Part shown: positions 14,818 to 21,957 of the stretch, piece by piece
How positions within the stretch are numbered: the first letter of the stretch is position 1
Layout: each line of letters begins with the position of its first letter
Assembly: GCA_017405115.1 (NCBI GenBank)
Contig: JAFRBA010000095.1
Coordinates: forward strand, 1-40,875
DNA from: Kiritimatiellia bacterium
GTDB taxonomy: Bacteria; Verrucomicrobiota; Kiritimatiellia; RFP12; UBA1067
Length of the DNA: 40,875 nt
Reading direction: 5' to 3'
Translations under genes and position numbers: made by a program
Notes under the pieces: generated by a model
What the model was told of the DNA's origin: nothing
The model's database searches: none
The model's input: only the letters and a program-made list of their open reading frames with translations

Positions 14818-14872
14818 TTATAGCGTTTCGAGCGAGTGGGAATCGAGGAGAAATGGCATGATGCTGTTCGTT
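14818..14872 (-). pseudogene. 3' end fragment of an ATPase of the 12589 type
   Basis: Read on the minus strand this piece encodes SIMPFLLDSHSLETL and a stop, like the end of the intact ATPase (FLLNPRSLETL, stop). Nothing of the rest of the gene is visible. A still shorter piece with the same AGCGTTTCGAG sequence lies at about 17518-17530. Both suggest earlier ATPase copies that were lost by deletion. Confidence 0.5.
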
Positions 14873-14910
14873 GCGCGGCGTTTAACCGCATGGAAATGGC
14901 GAGTCGGAAA

Positions 14911-15225
14911 TTAGAGATCGCGAGGGGAAAGCACGTTCTGGAGAGCGTGTTTGACGGAGAGGATTTCGATCCTGTCGTTCATGATGCGGTAGTATATCCA
15001 CCAGCAGCGGTTCTTGCAGAGCATCTTCCTGTACTGCGGACGTCTTATGCTGGGGAATGCCTCTACGCCAAGCTTTGGATTTGTAGGCAGCATCGCGGCT
15101 GTGTCGGTTACATCGTTCGCGAAAGCAACGGCGTACTCTGGGTAGAAGTTGACGGCGATGTAGTGAACCGCACTGCGGAGGCGTGCGGAGGCTCGCTTGG
15201 TCTAGTGAGGGTAGGTGTTCATCAT
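14911..15225 (-). pseudogene. ParE/RelE-type toxin gene with a nonsense codon
   Basis: The frame starts ATGATG, overlapping the antitoxin stop (ATGA), as normal for such modules. It encodes about 104 codons that look like a ParE/RelE toxin: LRSAVHYIAVNF, LPTNPKLGVEAFPS, WWIYYRIMNDRIEILSV. Codon 8 is TAG (15204-15202), after MMNTYPH. A single C-to-T change from CAG would explain it. No alternative start in frame precedes the conserved part until an internal ATG at 15093, which would remove the first half. TAG is used as an ordinary stop elsewhere in the window, so readthrough is unlikely. The toxin is therefore probably dead. Confidence 0.75.
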
Positions 15226-15569
15226 GCCACCTTGCGATTCTTTTTCGCGCGTTTGCCGACAGACTTCCGGCCGTTGGCAAGTTTCTTCAAATCGGCCTCT
15301 ATCATACGCCTGACCTCATCGTGGGTGTACACTTCGCCGCGCTCGGACTCTCCCTCCGAGACGAGGATGTCCTCGTACACCTCGGCGTCGTACAGCTTCT
15401 GGCAGATTTTCTCCCAGTCGGCGGCAGAGAGGAACACCGACGAGGCGCGTCCGTTCTGCGTGAGAATGATCGGGCGGTGCGTCTCGGCGGTACGTGCGAC
15501 GCAGTCGGCGAGCGTCGTGCGAAACTCGCTCATGGAGATGATGTCCTCTGTTGGCTTGAAGTCTGGCAT
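15222..15569 (-). CDS. Antitoxin of the Phd/YefM family
   Basis: The 115-residue protein has the Phd/YefM N-terminal DNA-binding fold: ISMSEFRTTLADCVARTAET, then PIILTQNGRASSVFLSAADWEKI. The C-terminal part, acidic and then very basic, would normally wrap around the toxin. AGGAGGGAAAG lies just upstream of the ATG. The protein should neutralise the ParE/RelE toxin encoded downstream and repress the shared promoter at 15601-15629. Since the toxin reading frame is interrupted, this is now probably an orphan antitoxin or simple repressor. The last 15 residues (KSVGKRAKKNRKVA) are unusually lysine-rich. Confidence 0.88.
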   Translation of the reverse strand: MPDFKPTEDIISMSEFRTTLADCVARTAETHRPIILTQNGRASSVFLSAADWEKICQKLYDAEVYEDILVSEGESERGEVYTHDEVRRMIEADLKKLANGRKSVGKRAKKNRKVA

Positions 15570-15600
15570 GTCTTTCCCTCCTATGTTTTCGATGCCGTGT

Positions 15601-15629
15601 ATTGTACGAAATCACGTACGCAAAGTCAA
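15601..15629 (-). promoter_or_regulatory. Promoter and probable operator of the toxin-antitoxin genes
   Basis: On the minus strand, TTGACT (15629-15624), 17 bases and TACAAT (15606-15601) form a strong promoter. The spacer and -10 region contain inverted CGTAC sites (plus strand TTGTACG then CGTACGCAA), a likely site for antitoxin autorepression. Confidence 0.8.
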
Positions 15630-15703
15630 TAGGGTGTCGCAGTTTTGTCTCTCGCTGTACCACGCTTCGTTCGGCGGGTGTTGGCCTGTGGTTTGGTGAA
15701 GAA

Positions 15704-15732
15704 TTAACAACTTGTAATTGCTTTGATATAAT
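15704..15732 (+). promoter_or_regulatory. Promoter of the broken phosphoesterase gene
   Basis: TTAACA (15704-15709), a 17-base spacer and TATAAT (15727-15732) are followed by AAAGGAGAAAAAG and the ATG at 15771. Confidence 0.8.
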
Positions 15733-15770
15733 TTGATAGAATTGGTGCTGTAAGATGAAAGGAGAAAAAG

Positions 15771-15965
15771 ATGGGGATGAAATACGACTTAAACCATACA
15801 CTCGTGACGAGCGACTACCACTTCAGGGACTGGACGCACTTTGGCGGCGTGCTGGCCGAAAGCACTAAAGAGGAGGAGGAACAGCACATCGCGCTGTGGA
15901 ACAGCGTGGTAGGGAAGGACGACTTGGTGCTGTACATAGGCGATTTCTGTGATGGAGGAGAGTGA
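15771..15965 (+). pseudogene. N-terminal part of a calcineurin-like metallophosphoesterase
   Basis: The 64 codons encode the first metal-binding motifs of a small bacterial phosphoesterase: VTSDYHFRD (D-x-H type), then LWNSVVGKDDLVLYIGDF (the GD motif). The frame ends at a TGA right after IGDFCDGGE. A complete protein of this family has about 160-200 residues and needs the later GNHD and GHxH motifs. A piece of the 3' end follows at 15975-16044 out of frame, and a longer 3' piece with the GHEH motif lies beyond the next ATPase. The gene was therefore broken by rearrangement. Promoter and ribosome-binding site are intact. Confidence 0.8.
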
Positions 15966-15974
15966 CGCGAATCG

Positions 15975-16044
15975 ATCTGCGTTTGCGCGAAGTGGCACGG
16001 CTGGAAGCCGATCACGCTCGCGGAGGCGATCCGGCAGATGGACG
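15975..16044. repeat. 70-base direct repeat, left copy
   Basis: This matches 17654-17723 with one mismatch. It is part of the 3' coding region of the phosphoesterase. Together the copies bracket the ATPase gene at 16169-17485. A separate 16-base direct repeat GTGTTGGCCTGTGGTT lies at 15678 and 17497. Confidence 0.95.
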
Positions 16045-16084
16045 TCGCCTCCACCCGGTGAAAGTAGTTGGTCGCCGCCCGGGA

Positions 16085-16113
16085 TTGCTGCGAGCGGGGG
16101 ATTATGGTATAAT
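16085..16113 (+). promoter_or_regulatory. Promoter of the ATPase at 16169
   Basis: TTGCTG (16085-16090), 17 bases and TATAAT (16108-16113) precede the gene by 55 bases. Confidence 0.75.
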
Positions 16114-16168
16114 ACGCCGCGTTAAAATCACGTAGCATGTTGAATGGAATTAATATGGAGTATCGGCC

Positions 16169-17485
16169 GTGACGATTAAGAGGGACAGATACCTTAAGCG
16201 CCTTGTCGAACGAAGGCATAATGGGTTTGTCAAGATAATCACCGGCATTCGCCGGTGCGGAAAGAGCTTTCTCCTGTTCAAGCTCTTCCGAGACTATCTC
16301 ATCAAGGACGGTGTCAAGCCGTCGCAGATAGTTGAGGTGGCTCTTGACGTTCGTAAGTTCGCCGCGCTGAAGAACCCGATTGCGCTTGGCGACTACATTG
16401 CAAGCAAGGTCAAGGGAAGAGGTTGGCACTACGTATTCATAGACGAGATACAGGAGTGCGGCCGTGCTCTCCCGTCCGGGCTGGATGTTTCGCGGTTTCC
16501 GCCCGAAGAGAGGGATGGACTGTATGTGACATTCTACGATACGCTGAATGAGTTGCTTAGACTCCCTAACGTTGACGTCTATGTGACGGGTTCGAATTCA
16601 AAGATGCTTTCCAGCGACATAGCAACCAATTTCCGCGACCGTGGAGACGAGATGCGGCTGCATCCGTTATCCTTTGCGGAGTTCTTGTCGGCTTCCGGTT
16701 GCGAGAAAGGCGAGGCGTGGGAAAGATATCTCCTGTGGGGAGGGATGCCCGGCACCATCGGGAAACGGTCGGACGAGGCCCGCAAGGACTATCTCAGGCA
16801 ACTGTTCGACAAGGTGTACTTCAAGGACATCGTCGAGCGCCACAAGCTGAAGGGACACACCATGCTTGGCGACCTGGCCGATCTGCTTTCGTCGGCTGTC
16901 GGATCCCTCACAAACGCCAAGAAGATAGCCGACACGATTACCACGGTCCAGAGGCAGAAGACAAGCCAGCCATTGGTCAGCAGATATCTTGGATATTTCG
17001 AGGAGTCGTATCTCTTCTCAAAGGCGCGGAGATTTGACGTCAAGGGTCGGCGCTACCTTTCTTCGCCGGCGAAATACTATTCAGAAGACATCGGATTGAG
17101 GAATGTGCGGCTCAACATGCGACAAGGAGAGGAGCCGCATCTCATGGAGAACGCAATCTACAACGAACTTGTGGCCAGAGGATGCTCTGTGGATGTCGGA
17201 ATCGTGGATTATGTGGTCCGCGAGAACGGGAGGCAGGTCCATCGGCAGTCCGAGATTGATTTTGTGGTCAACGTTGGGACGAAGAAGATATATGTGCAGA
17301 GTGCATTTGCCATTCCGGACGAAGCGAAAAAGAAACAAGAAACAGTCGCATTCATGAAGAGCGGGGATTTCTTCCGTAAGATAGTCGTTGTATCGGGATT
17401 TAAGTCTCCGCAACAGGATGAAAACGGCATTGTCTATGTCGGGGTGATTCCATTTATGCTCGATGGTTCAATATTGACAGGCTAA
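16169..17485 (+). CDS. AAA ATPase with DUF4143-type C-terminus
   Basis: The 438-residue protein starts at a GTG with GGAG nine bases upstream; the start is fixed by the paralogue at 12589-13920, since both begin MTIKRD. Walker A is GIRRCGKSF, Walker B is YVFIDEIQEC, then TGSN. The C-terminal domain has SEIDFVVN and YVQSAFAI, the nuclease-fold pattern. The region YITF/YVTF plus TLNELL is shared with the paralogue. The role of these ATPases is not established. The gene has its own promoter, lies inside the remains of a phosphoesterase gene and is bracketed by a 70-base direct repeat, so it looks like a cassette that entered and disrupted that gene. Confidence 0.9.
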   Translation: MTIKRDRYLKRLVERRHNGFVKIITGIRRCGKSFLLFKLFRDYLIKDGVKPSQIVEVALDVRKFAALKNPIALGDYIASKVKGRGWHYVFIDEIQECGRALPSGLDVSRFPPEERDGLYVTFYDTLNELLRLPNVDVYVTGSNSKMLSSDIATNFRDRGDEMRLHPLSFAEFLSASGCEKGEAWERYLLWGGMPGTIGKRSDEARKDYLRQLFDKVYFKDIVERHKLKGHTMLGDLADLLSSAVGSLTNAKKIADTITTVQRQKTSQPLVSRYLGYFEESYLFSKARRFDVKGRRYLSSPAKYYSEDIGLRNVRLNMRQGEEPHLMENAIYNELVARGCSVDVGIVDYVVRENGRQVHRQSEIDFVVNVGTKKIYVQSAFAIPDEAKKKQETVAFMKSGDFFRKIVVVSGFKSPQQDENGIVYVGVIPFMLDGSILTG

Positions 17486-17530
17486 GAAGAGTGTCCGTGT
17501 TGGCCTGTGGTTCATTAGAGCGTTTCGAGT

Positions 17531-17737
17531 GAGCTGAACCTGAGGCTGATCCATATGAAGGAGGCGGCGAAGGATCTGCGGCCCGGAGAGCGAATCATCT
17601 ACGGACACGAGCACAGGTTCATGTCCGAGCCGCCGACCACCGCTCGGGGCTCCATCTACGTTTGCGCGAAGTGGCACGGCTGGAAGCCGATCACGCTCGC
17701 GGAGGCGATCCGGCAGATGGACGCGGCGCAGAGTTAA
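17531..17737 (+). pseudogene. C-terminal part of the metallophosphoesterase
   Basis: The frame encodes ELNLRLIHMKEAAKDLRPGE, then RIIYGHEHRF with the terminal metal-binding GHxH motif, and ends VCAKWHGWKPITLAEAIRQM plus a few residues. The ATG at 17555 could be used but would give only 60 residues lacking the first metal ligands. It is the missing end of the gene that starts at 15771, now about 1.5 kb away across the ATPase gene. The repeat at 17654-17723 lies within it. Confidence 0.75.
17654..17723. repeat. 70-base direct repeat, right copy
   Basis: Second copy of 15975-16044, here in its proper coding frame at the end of the phosphoesterase remnant. Confidence 0.95.
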
Positions 17738-18085
17738 TCCACTTCCAGATGACGCGGGCGTTCAACGGCGGAATGAACGCCTACATCGTGTTCCGCACGC
17801 CCAAGACGCATAGCGCAGTCATCATACGGCTCTGCTACAAGTAGACGAATCGAGACTGTGGCGAAACCTCGGCGGTTCATGCCGGACTGCCATGACAGGG
17901 CTCTAAGCAGCGCCGCGCGTGCGCGGCGCTGCGATTTCAGGTCGGTCGGTGTGTTGCGCCGGCGAACGGCGTCCGCAGGGGATTACTGCATTTTCTGCGT
18001 AAGGGAATGGCTGTGGCTCGGTTCTTGCTTTGTGCATGGGACAGCATAATGAAAGCAAATCAGAATCAAAGAAGGAGTGAGGGCG
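17738..18085. other. Gene-poor stretch with a strong hairpin
   Basis: A perfect 11-base stem CAGCGCCGCGC / GCGCGGCGCTG at 17908-17931 has a two-base loop and no T-run; it may be a terminator or a REP-type palindrome. A short frame before it (17750-17844, ending HSAVIIRLCYK) looks like a gene end but cannot be assigned. I see nothing else of substance. Confidence 0.5.
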
Positions 18086-18283
18086 GTGGCGTTCCGCAAT
18101 CCGGAAGACAAGCTATCCGTCGACCTTGGCGCGGAGTTCCCCGATGTCGAATGCCGCATGGTAGCACCGCCGCCGGGAACGCGCGGTCTTGAGCACCATA
18201 GGCTCTACTGGTACCACGAGGACGTCGCCGATTGGCTGGCGCGGGTGCTGTCTGCATCGCAAACAGGTGGCGATGCAACATGA
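18086..18283 (+). CDS. Small hypothetical protein
   Basis: A GTG at 18086 with AAGGAG eight bases upstream opens a 65-codon frame: AFRNPEDKLSVDLGAEFPDV, then CRMVAPPPGTRG and LYWYHEDVADWLARVL. The strong ribosome-binding site, the aromatic/acidic pattern and the clean end at TGA suggest a real protein. I do not recognise it. It has no signal peptide or membrane helix. Neighbours give no clue beyond lying upstream of the Clp module. Confidence 0.5.
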   Translation: MAFRNPEDKLSVDLGAEFPDVECRMVAPPPGTRGLEHHRLYWYHEDVADWLARVLSASQTGGDAT

Positions 18284-18627
18284 CGACAGCGGAAGAACCT
18301 ACTTTCTTGATCGGGTGTACACTTAGGCTTGCTCTTGAACTGGTTAGTGGATCAAAAGCGAGAAGGGAATGCCAATAAAAGCGCGTTCGGTCGATGGGCT
18401 CAGTAGCTGAGCTCTCCCCGGCGAGGTGACGTTTGGCGACACGTTCGTGCCGAAGACGGCCGAATCCAGCGACGATCCTGACGAGGAGGCGTGATGGTCA
18501 GAATCTGAGCGGCTGATCAGATTGTGAGCAAATGCGAGAAAAATCGCGCTGCAGCGGTAAGGACGTGCCGGTGGCACGGTTATTGCTAGATGTGGGACTG
18601 AACATGCAAAACACAAGGAGGTACCAA
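18284..18627. other. Upstream region of the Clp module
   Basis: I found no convincing promoter or intact gene. A frame near 18420-18494 reads GEVTFGDTFVPKTAESSDD and ends at a TGA, possibly the tail of a lost small gene. The promoter of the downstream module must lie here or further left. Confidence 0.4.
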
Positions 18628-18948
18628 ATGGAAAACGATGACGTGATGAGCGCGGAGGAATTCTTCGCAGACGAGATATTCGGCGACGGTCCGAAGGACA
18701 AGAGCCCGAGGCGCGCGGGCAGGCGGCGCGCGAAGGAGACGCAGAAGGACGTCCTCGGCGACATCAAGATCAGGATGGTGATGCGCATCTACGGCGTCCC
18801 GAAGGCGCGGGCGCTTGCCATCATCGCCGGCAGGGCCGACGAGCGCGAGGCGCTTGAGGCCGCGAAGGGCGACGGCGACCTTCTGGGGGACGAAGAATCC
18901 AAGGGCGAGTTCATGTCCGCCGAAGAATTCTTCGGCGGGAGCAAGTGA
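18628..18948 (+). CDS. Small acidic/basic protein with duplicated MSAEEFF motif; candidate adaptor of the AAA-ClpP module
   Basis: The protein has 106 residues from the ATG at 18628, set by AAGGAGG eight bases upstream; a longer frame from 18532 lacks such a site. The heptapeptide MSAEEFF occurs at residues 7-13 (followed by ADEIFGD) and at 96-102 (followed by GGSK and the stop). The two copies use different codons for S, A and E, so the peptide and not just the DNA is conserved. The middle has a very basic linker (PRRAGRRRAK) and a predicted helical segment (IKIRMVMRIYGVPKARALAIIAGR). There is no signal peptide. It lies 43 bases before the tandem AAA+ gene and ClpP. Terminal short motifs would suit an adaptor, tether or degron-bearing substrate. 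That role is inference. No known family recognised. Confidence 0.75.
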   Translation: MENDDVMSAEEFFADEIFGDGPKDKSPRRAGRRRAKETQKDVLGDIKIRMVMRIYGVPKARALAIIAGRADEREALEAAKGDGDLLGDEESKGEFMSAEEFFGGSK

Positions 18949-18991
18949 TCTTGAAAGTCAACAACAACAAACAAATAAGGAGAAAAAGCAA

Positions 18992-21175
18992 ATGGCAAAA
19001 TTCAAGCAGATACCGCAGACCTTCCTCTACAGGAAGCTTCTGAAGTTCTGGGGGAACATGGTCAAGAACTTCGACGGCGACTGCCGCGACGACGACTTCT
19101 TCGACGTCGTCAGGAACTGCTTCGACCACGACAAGGCGGTCGAGCTCATCGAGGCGGCCTACACCCCGGCCGAGCTGGCCGAGATGGGGAAGGCGCGCTC
19201 CCGCGCATGCCGGCTGGACCTCAGCGACTCCCTTGACGACGTGTTCAACGCGCTGTGGAACAACGAGGGGTCGCGCGACAAGTGCCAGGCCGTCCTCGAA
19301 GCGGCCCGCGAGTACATGGAGGCCGACTGCAAGGGCAGGGGCGACGACATCGTGGCGCGGCGCTTCGGGGAGCTCAAGCGCGTCCTGAAGCTCGACGACC
19401 TCGAGGCCGAGATCCTCGTCTTCGCCTACGTGCGCGATCAGACGTGCTTCAGCTGGCCGGTCCGCGTGGAGGACCGCGAGAAGCCCATGTACTACGCGAT
19501 GGCGCTCGACCGGTCCTACGACGAGGTGGTGCGGGCGATGGCCCCGCAGGGCAAGCTGCTGAAGCTCGGCCTCCTCGACAACGACTATGACTTCAGCCGC
19601 CGCACGCTCGGCGGGTTCATGGACGGCACCACCAAGGAGACCATCGAGCGGCGCTTCTACGCGAAGAGCGAGGGGAAGGAGGTCCTCCCGTGGGAGTTCT
19701 TCGGCGACCTCTCGGCGAAGGACGGTGAGGTTCTCAAGCGCATGGTCGCCGCGAGCGGCGGGAAGTGCAACATACTCCTCTACGGCGCGCCGGGGACGGG
19801 GAAGACGAGCTTCGCCCGCTCGCTCGCCAGGGAGCTCGGGCGCACGGCCTTCGAGATACGCCAGGGCGACGAGGACGGCAAGAACATGAAGTCCGAGGCC
19901 CGCATGGTGGGCATACAGGTCTGCAACGGGCAGGAGGACCCCGCGACGAGCATGATGATCGTCGACGAGGCGGACGAGCTCCTGCGCGGGTCGTCGTGCG
20001 GCTTCGGTCTGTTCGGGCTCTTCGGGTTCGAGTCCGGCGGTAAGTCCACGGAGAAGGGCGTGATGAACTCGATCCTCGACGAGATGAAGCTTCCCGCCGT
20101 GTGGATCTCCAACGCCCCGGCGCGCGAGATGGACGAGTCAGTGCGCCGCCGCTTCGACTACTCCATCTGCTTCGAGCGCCTGAACAACGCCCAGCGCGTC
20201 GCGATCTGGCGCAACCAGGTGGCGAAGCACGACCTCGCGGGGCTCATCCCCGACGCGAAGATCGACGAGTACGCCGTCAAGTACGAGACGAGCGCGGGCG
20301 GCATCTCGACCGTGCTCGAGAACGTGAAGCGCATGTCGCCCGCGCCGGACAAGGTTGACGAGCTCGTCGCGACCCTCATGAAGCCGCACTGCAGGCTCAT
20401 GGGCGTGAAGGACTCCAACGCCTTTCTCCCCGCGAAGGACTACTCGCTCGACGGCCTCAGCATCAAGGGCAAGGTCTCCCTCGAGCGCGTGGTGAAGGCC
20501 GCGCGCAACTACCTCGACGCCGGCTTCGGCGCGGCCGCCGAGGACAAGCCCAGGATGAACATTCTCCTCTTCGGACCTCCCGGCACCGGCAAGACCGAGT
20601 TCGTGAAGTACCTCGGCCAGGCGCTCGACCGCAAGGTGATCGTCATGAAGGGCAGCGACATCCTCGACATGTACGTAGGCCAGAGCGAGAAGAACATCGC
20701 CCGTGCGTTCCGCCGCGCCGAGGTCGAGCACGCCATCCTCTTCTTCGACGAGGTGGACGGACTCCTGCAGGACCGCTCGAACGCCTCCCACAGCTGGGAG
20801 GTGACCCAGGTGAACGAGCTCCTCCAGCAGATGGGGAACTTCGACGGCATCATGGTCGCCGCGACGAACTTCTCGAAGAACCTCGACCCCGCGACAATGC
20901 GCAGGTTCACGTTCAAGCTGGAGTTCGGCTACCTCGACGATGCCGGGAAGAAGTCCTTCTTCGAGCGCATGTTCAAGACGACGCTCACGGACGACGAGTT
21001 CGCCGAGCTCAGGCAGCTCAGGAACCTCGCGCCCGGCGACTTCCGCACCGTCAGGCAGGAGCAGTTCTACCTCGGCGACGCGGTCACGAACCTCGACCGC
21101 ATCGCGGCCCTGAAGGAGGAGTGTGCGGTCAAGAAGGACGGCGACAGGCACGCGCCCATCGGGTTCGCGTCCTGA
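18992..21175 (+). CDS. Tandem AAA+ ATPase (Cdc48/SpoVK-like) encoded next to ClpP
   Basis: The 727-residue protein starts at the ATG at 18992, preceded by AAGGAGAAAAAG. Residues 1-240 form an N-terminal region with a winged-helix-like part (LKLDDLEAEILVFAYV). The first AAA module has Walker A GAPGTGKT (265-272) and Walker B MIVDEAD (E326), then a Gly/Phe/Leu-rich loop CGFGLFGLFGFESGG (336-350). The second has GPPGTGKT (528-535), the pore loop MYVGQSE (560-566), Walker B LFFDEVD (E587), sensor VAATN and an arginine-finger candidate in MRRF. Both sites look active. The chain ends PIGFAS, with I723-G724-F725 close to the terminus. It is not ClpA, ClpX, ClpC or Lon: there is no Clp N-domain, UVR region or zinc finger. 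Gene order suggests an unfoldase that feeds the ClpP encoded 45 bases downstream. Confidence 0.88.
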   Translation: MAKFKQIPQTFLYRKLLKFWGNMVKNFDGDCRDDDFFDVVRNCFDHDKAVELIEAAYTPAELAEMGKARSRACRLDLSDSLDDVFNALWNNEGSRDKCQAVLEAAREYMEADCKGRGDDIVARRFGELKRVLKLDDLEAEILVFAYVRDQTCFSWPVRVEDREKPMYYAMALDRSYDEVVRAMAPQGKLLKLGLLDNDYDFSRRTLGGFMDGTTKETIERRFYAKSEGKEVLPWEFFGDLSAKDGEVLKRMVAASGGKCNILLYGAPGTGKTSFARSLARELGRTAFEIRQGDEDGKNMKSEARMVGIQVCNGQEDPATSMMIVDEADELLRGSSCGFGLFGLFGFESGGKSTEKGVMNSILDEMKLPAVWISNAPAREMDESVRRRFDYSICFERLNNAQRVAIWRNQVAKHDLAGLIPDAKIDEYAVKYETSAGGISTVLENVKRMSPAPDKVDELVATLMKPHCRLMGVKDSNAFLPAKDYSLDGLSIKGKVSLERVVKAARNYLDAGFGAAAEDKPRMNILLFGPPGTGKTEFVKYLGQALDRKVIVMKGSDILDMYVGQSEKNIARAFRRAEVEHAILFFDEVDGLLQDRSNASHSWEVTQVNELLQQMGNFDGIMVAATNFSKNLDPATMRRFTFKLEFGYLDDAGKKSFFERMFKTTLTDDEFAELRQLRNLAPGDFRTVRQEQFYLGDAVTNLDRIAALKEECAVKKDGDRHAPIGFAS

Positions 21176-21220
21176 GGCGTTGAACCACGGAATACACGGA
21201 AAACGGAAAGGCAAAGTACA

Positions 21221-21799
21221 ATGAATGCAAGTCTGATACCGATGGTGGTCGAGAAGTCCGGCAGCGGCGAGCGCGCGTACGACATCTACTCGCGGCTCCT
21301 CAAGGACCGGATCGTGTTCGTGGGCGGGGAGATCGGGGACGACATGGCCAACGCCGTGGTCGCCCAGCTCCTCTTCCTGCAGGCGCAGGACCCTGAGAAG
21401 GAGGTGTCGATGTACATCAACTCGCCGGGCGGCAGCGTCACCGCGGGCCTGGCCATCCTCGACACGATGAAGATGGTGAAGTGCCCGGTGGCGACGTACT
21501 GCGTGGGGCAGGCGTCGTCGATGGGGGCGATCCTGCTCGCGTCCGGCGAGAGGGGGCGGCGCTACGCGCTGCCGCACGCGCGCATCATGGTTCACCAGCC
21601 GTGGGGCGGCGCGCAGGGCAAGGCGAGCGACATCGAGATCACCGCGCGGGAGATCCTGCGCCTCAAGGAGATGCTCAACGGCATCCTCGCCGAGGCGTCG
21701 GGCCGCACGCTCGAGAGCGTCGAGAACGACACCGACCGCGACCACTTCATGTCCGCCGGCGAGGCGAAGTCGTGGGGCATCGTTGACAAGGTGCTGTAG
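21221..21799 (+). CDS. clpP: ClpP-family serine peptidase
   Basis: The 192-residue protein is a complete ClpP. The catalytic serine is S100 in QASSMG, the histidine H125 in ARIMVHQP, and the aspartate D174 in DTDRDHFM. The oligomerisation handle ([17 protein letters not shown]) and the N-terminal axial segment ([19 protein letters not shown]) are normal. ClpP forms a two-ring 14-mer that degrades proteins delivered by an AAA+ partner. Here the neighbour is not clpX or tig but a tandem AAA+ ATPase, so it may be a second, specialised ClpP. Whether another copy exists in the genome cannot be seen. GAAAGG lies upstream of the ATG at a suitable distance. Confidence 0.96.
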   Translation: MNASLIPMVVEKSGSGERAYDIYSRLLKDRIVFVGGEIGDDMANAVVAQLLFLQAQDPEKEVSMYINSPGGSVTAGLAILDTMKMVKCPVATYCVGQASSMGAILLASGERGRRYALPHARIMVHQPWGGAQGKASDIEITAREILRLKEMLNGILAEASGRTLESVENDTDRDHFMSAGEAKSWGIVDKVL

Positions 21800-21809
21800 A
21801 CCGCGCCCC

Positions 21810-21835
21810 GCTGCGCCCAGACGCCTGGGCGCAGC
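21810..21835 (+). terminator. Strong hairpin after clpP
   Basis: GCTGCGCCCAG and CTGGGCGCAGC form a perfect 11-base stem with loop ACGC, 10 bases after the clpP stop. There is no T-run, so it may work as a weak terminator or protect the mRNA 3' end. Confidence 0.6.
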
Positions 21836-21957
21836 GCCAGGCCTCAGCGACGATGACATCGATCCATGTGACATCGGCCCCAAACTATGGCACGATTAAG
21901 CAAGGCAAGGCGAATCCATGCGGCTTGACGCCCGTAGAGGGAGAAGGAGAAATGATT

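Noticed and set aside
14836..15699. Long plus-strand frame across the toxin-antitoxin genes
   Set aside because: It is antisense to the Phd antitoxin and ParE-like toxin, whose conserved motifs lie on the minus strand.
20138..21883. 581-codon minus-strand frame opposite the AAA+ and ClpP genes
   Set aside because: It is a GC-driven mirror frame rich in Arg, Leu and His; the plus strand has the catalytic motifs.
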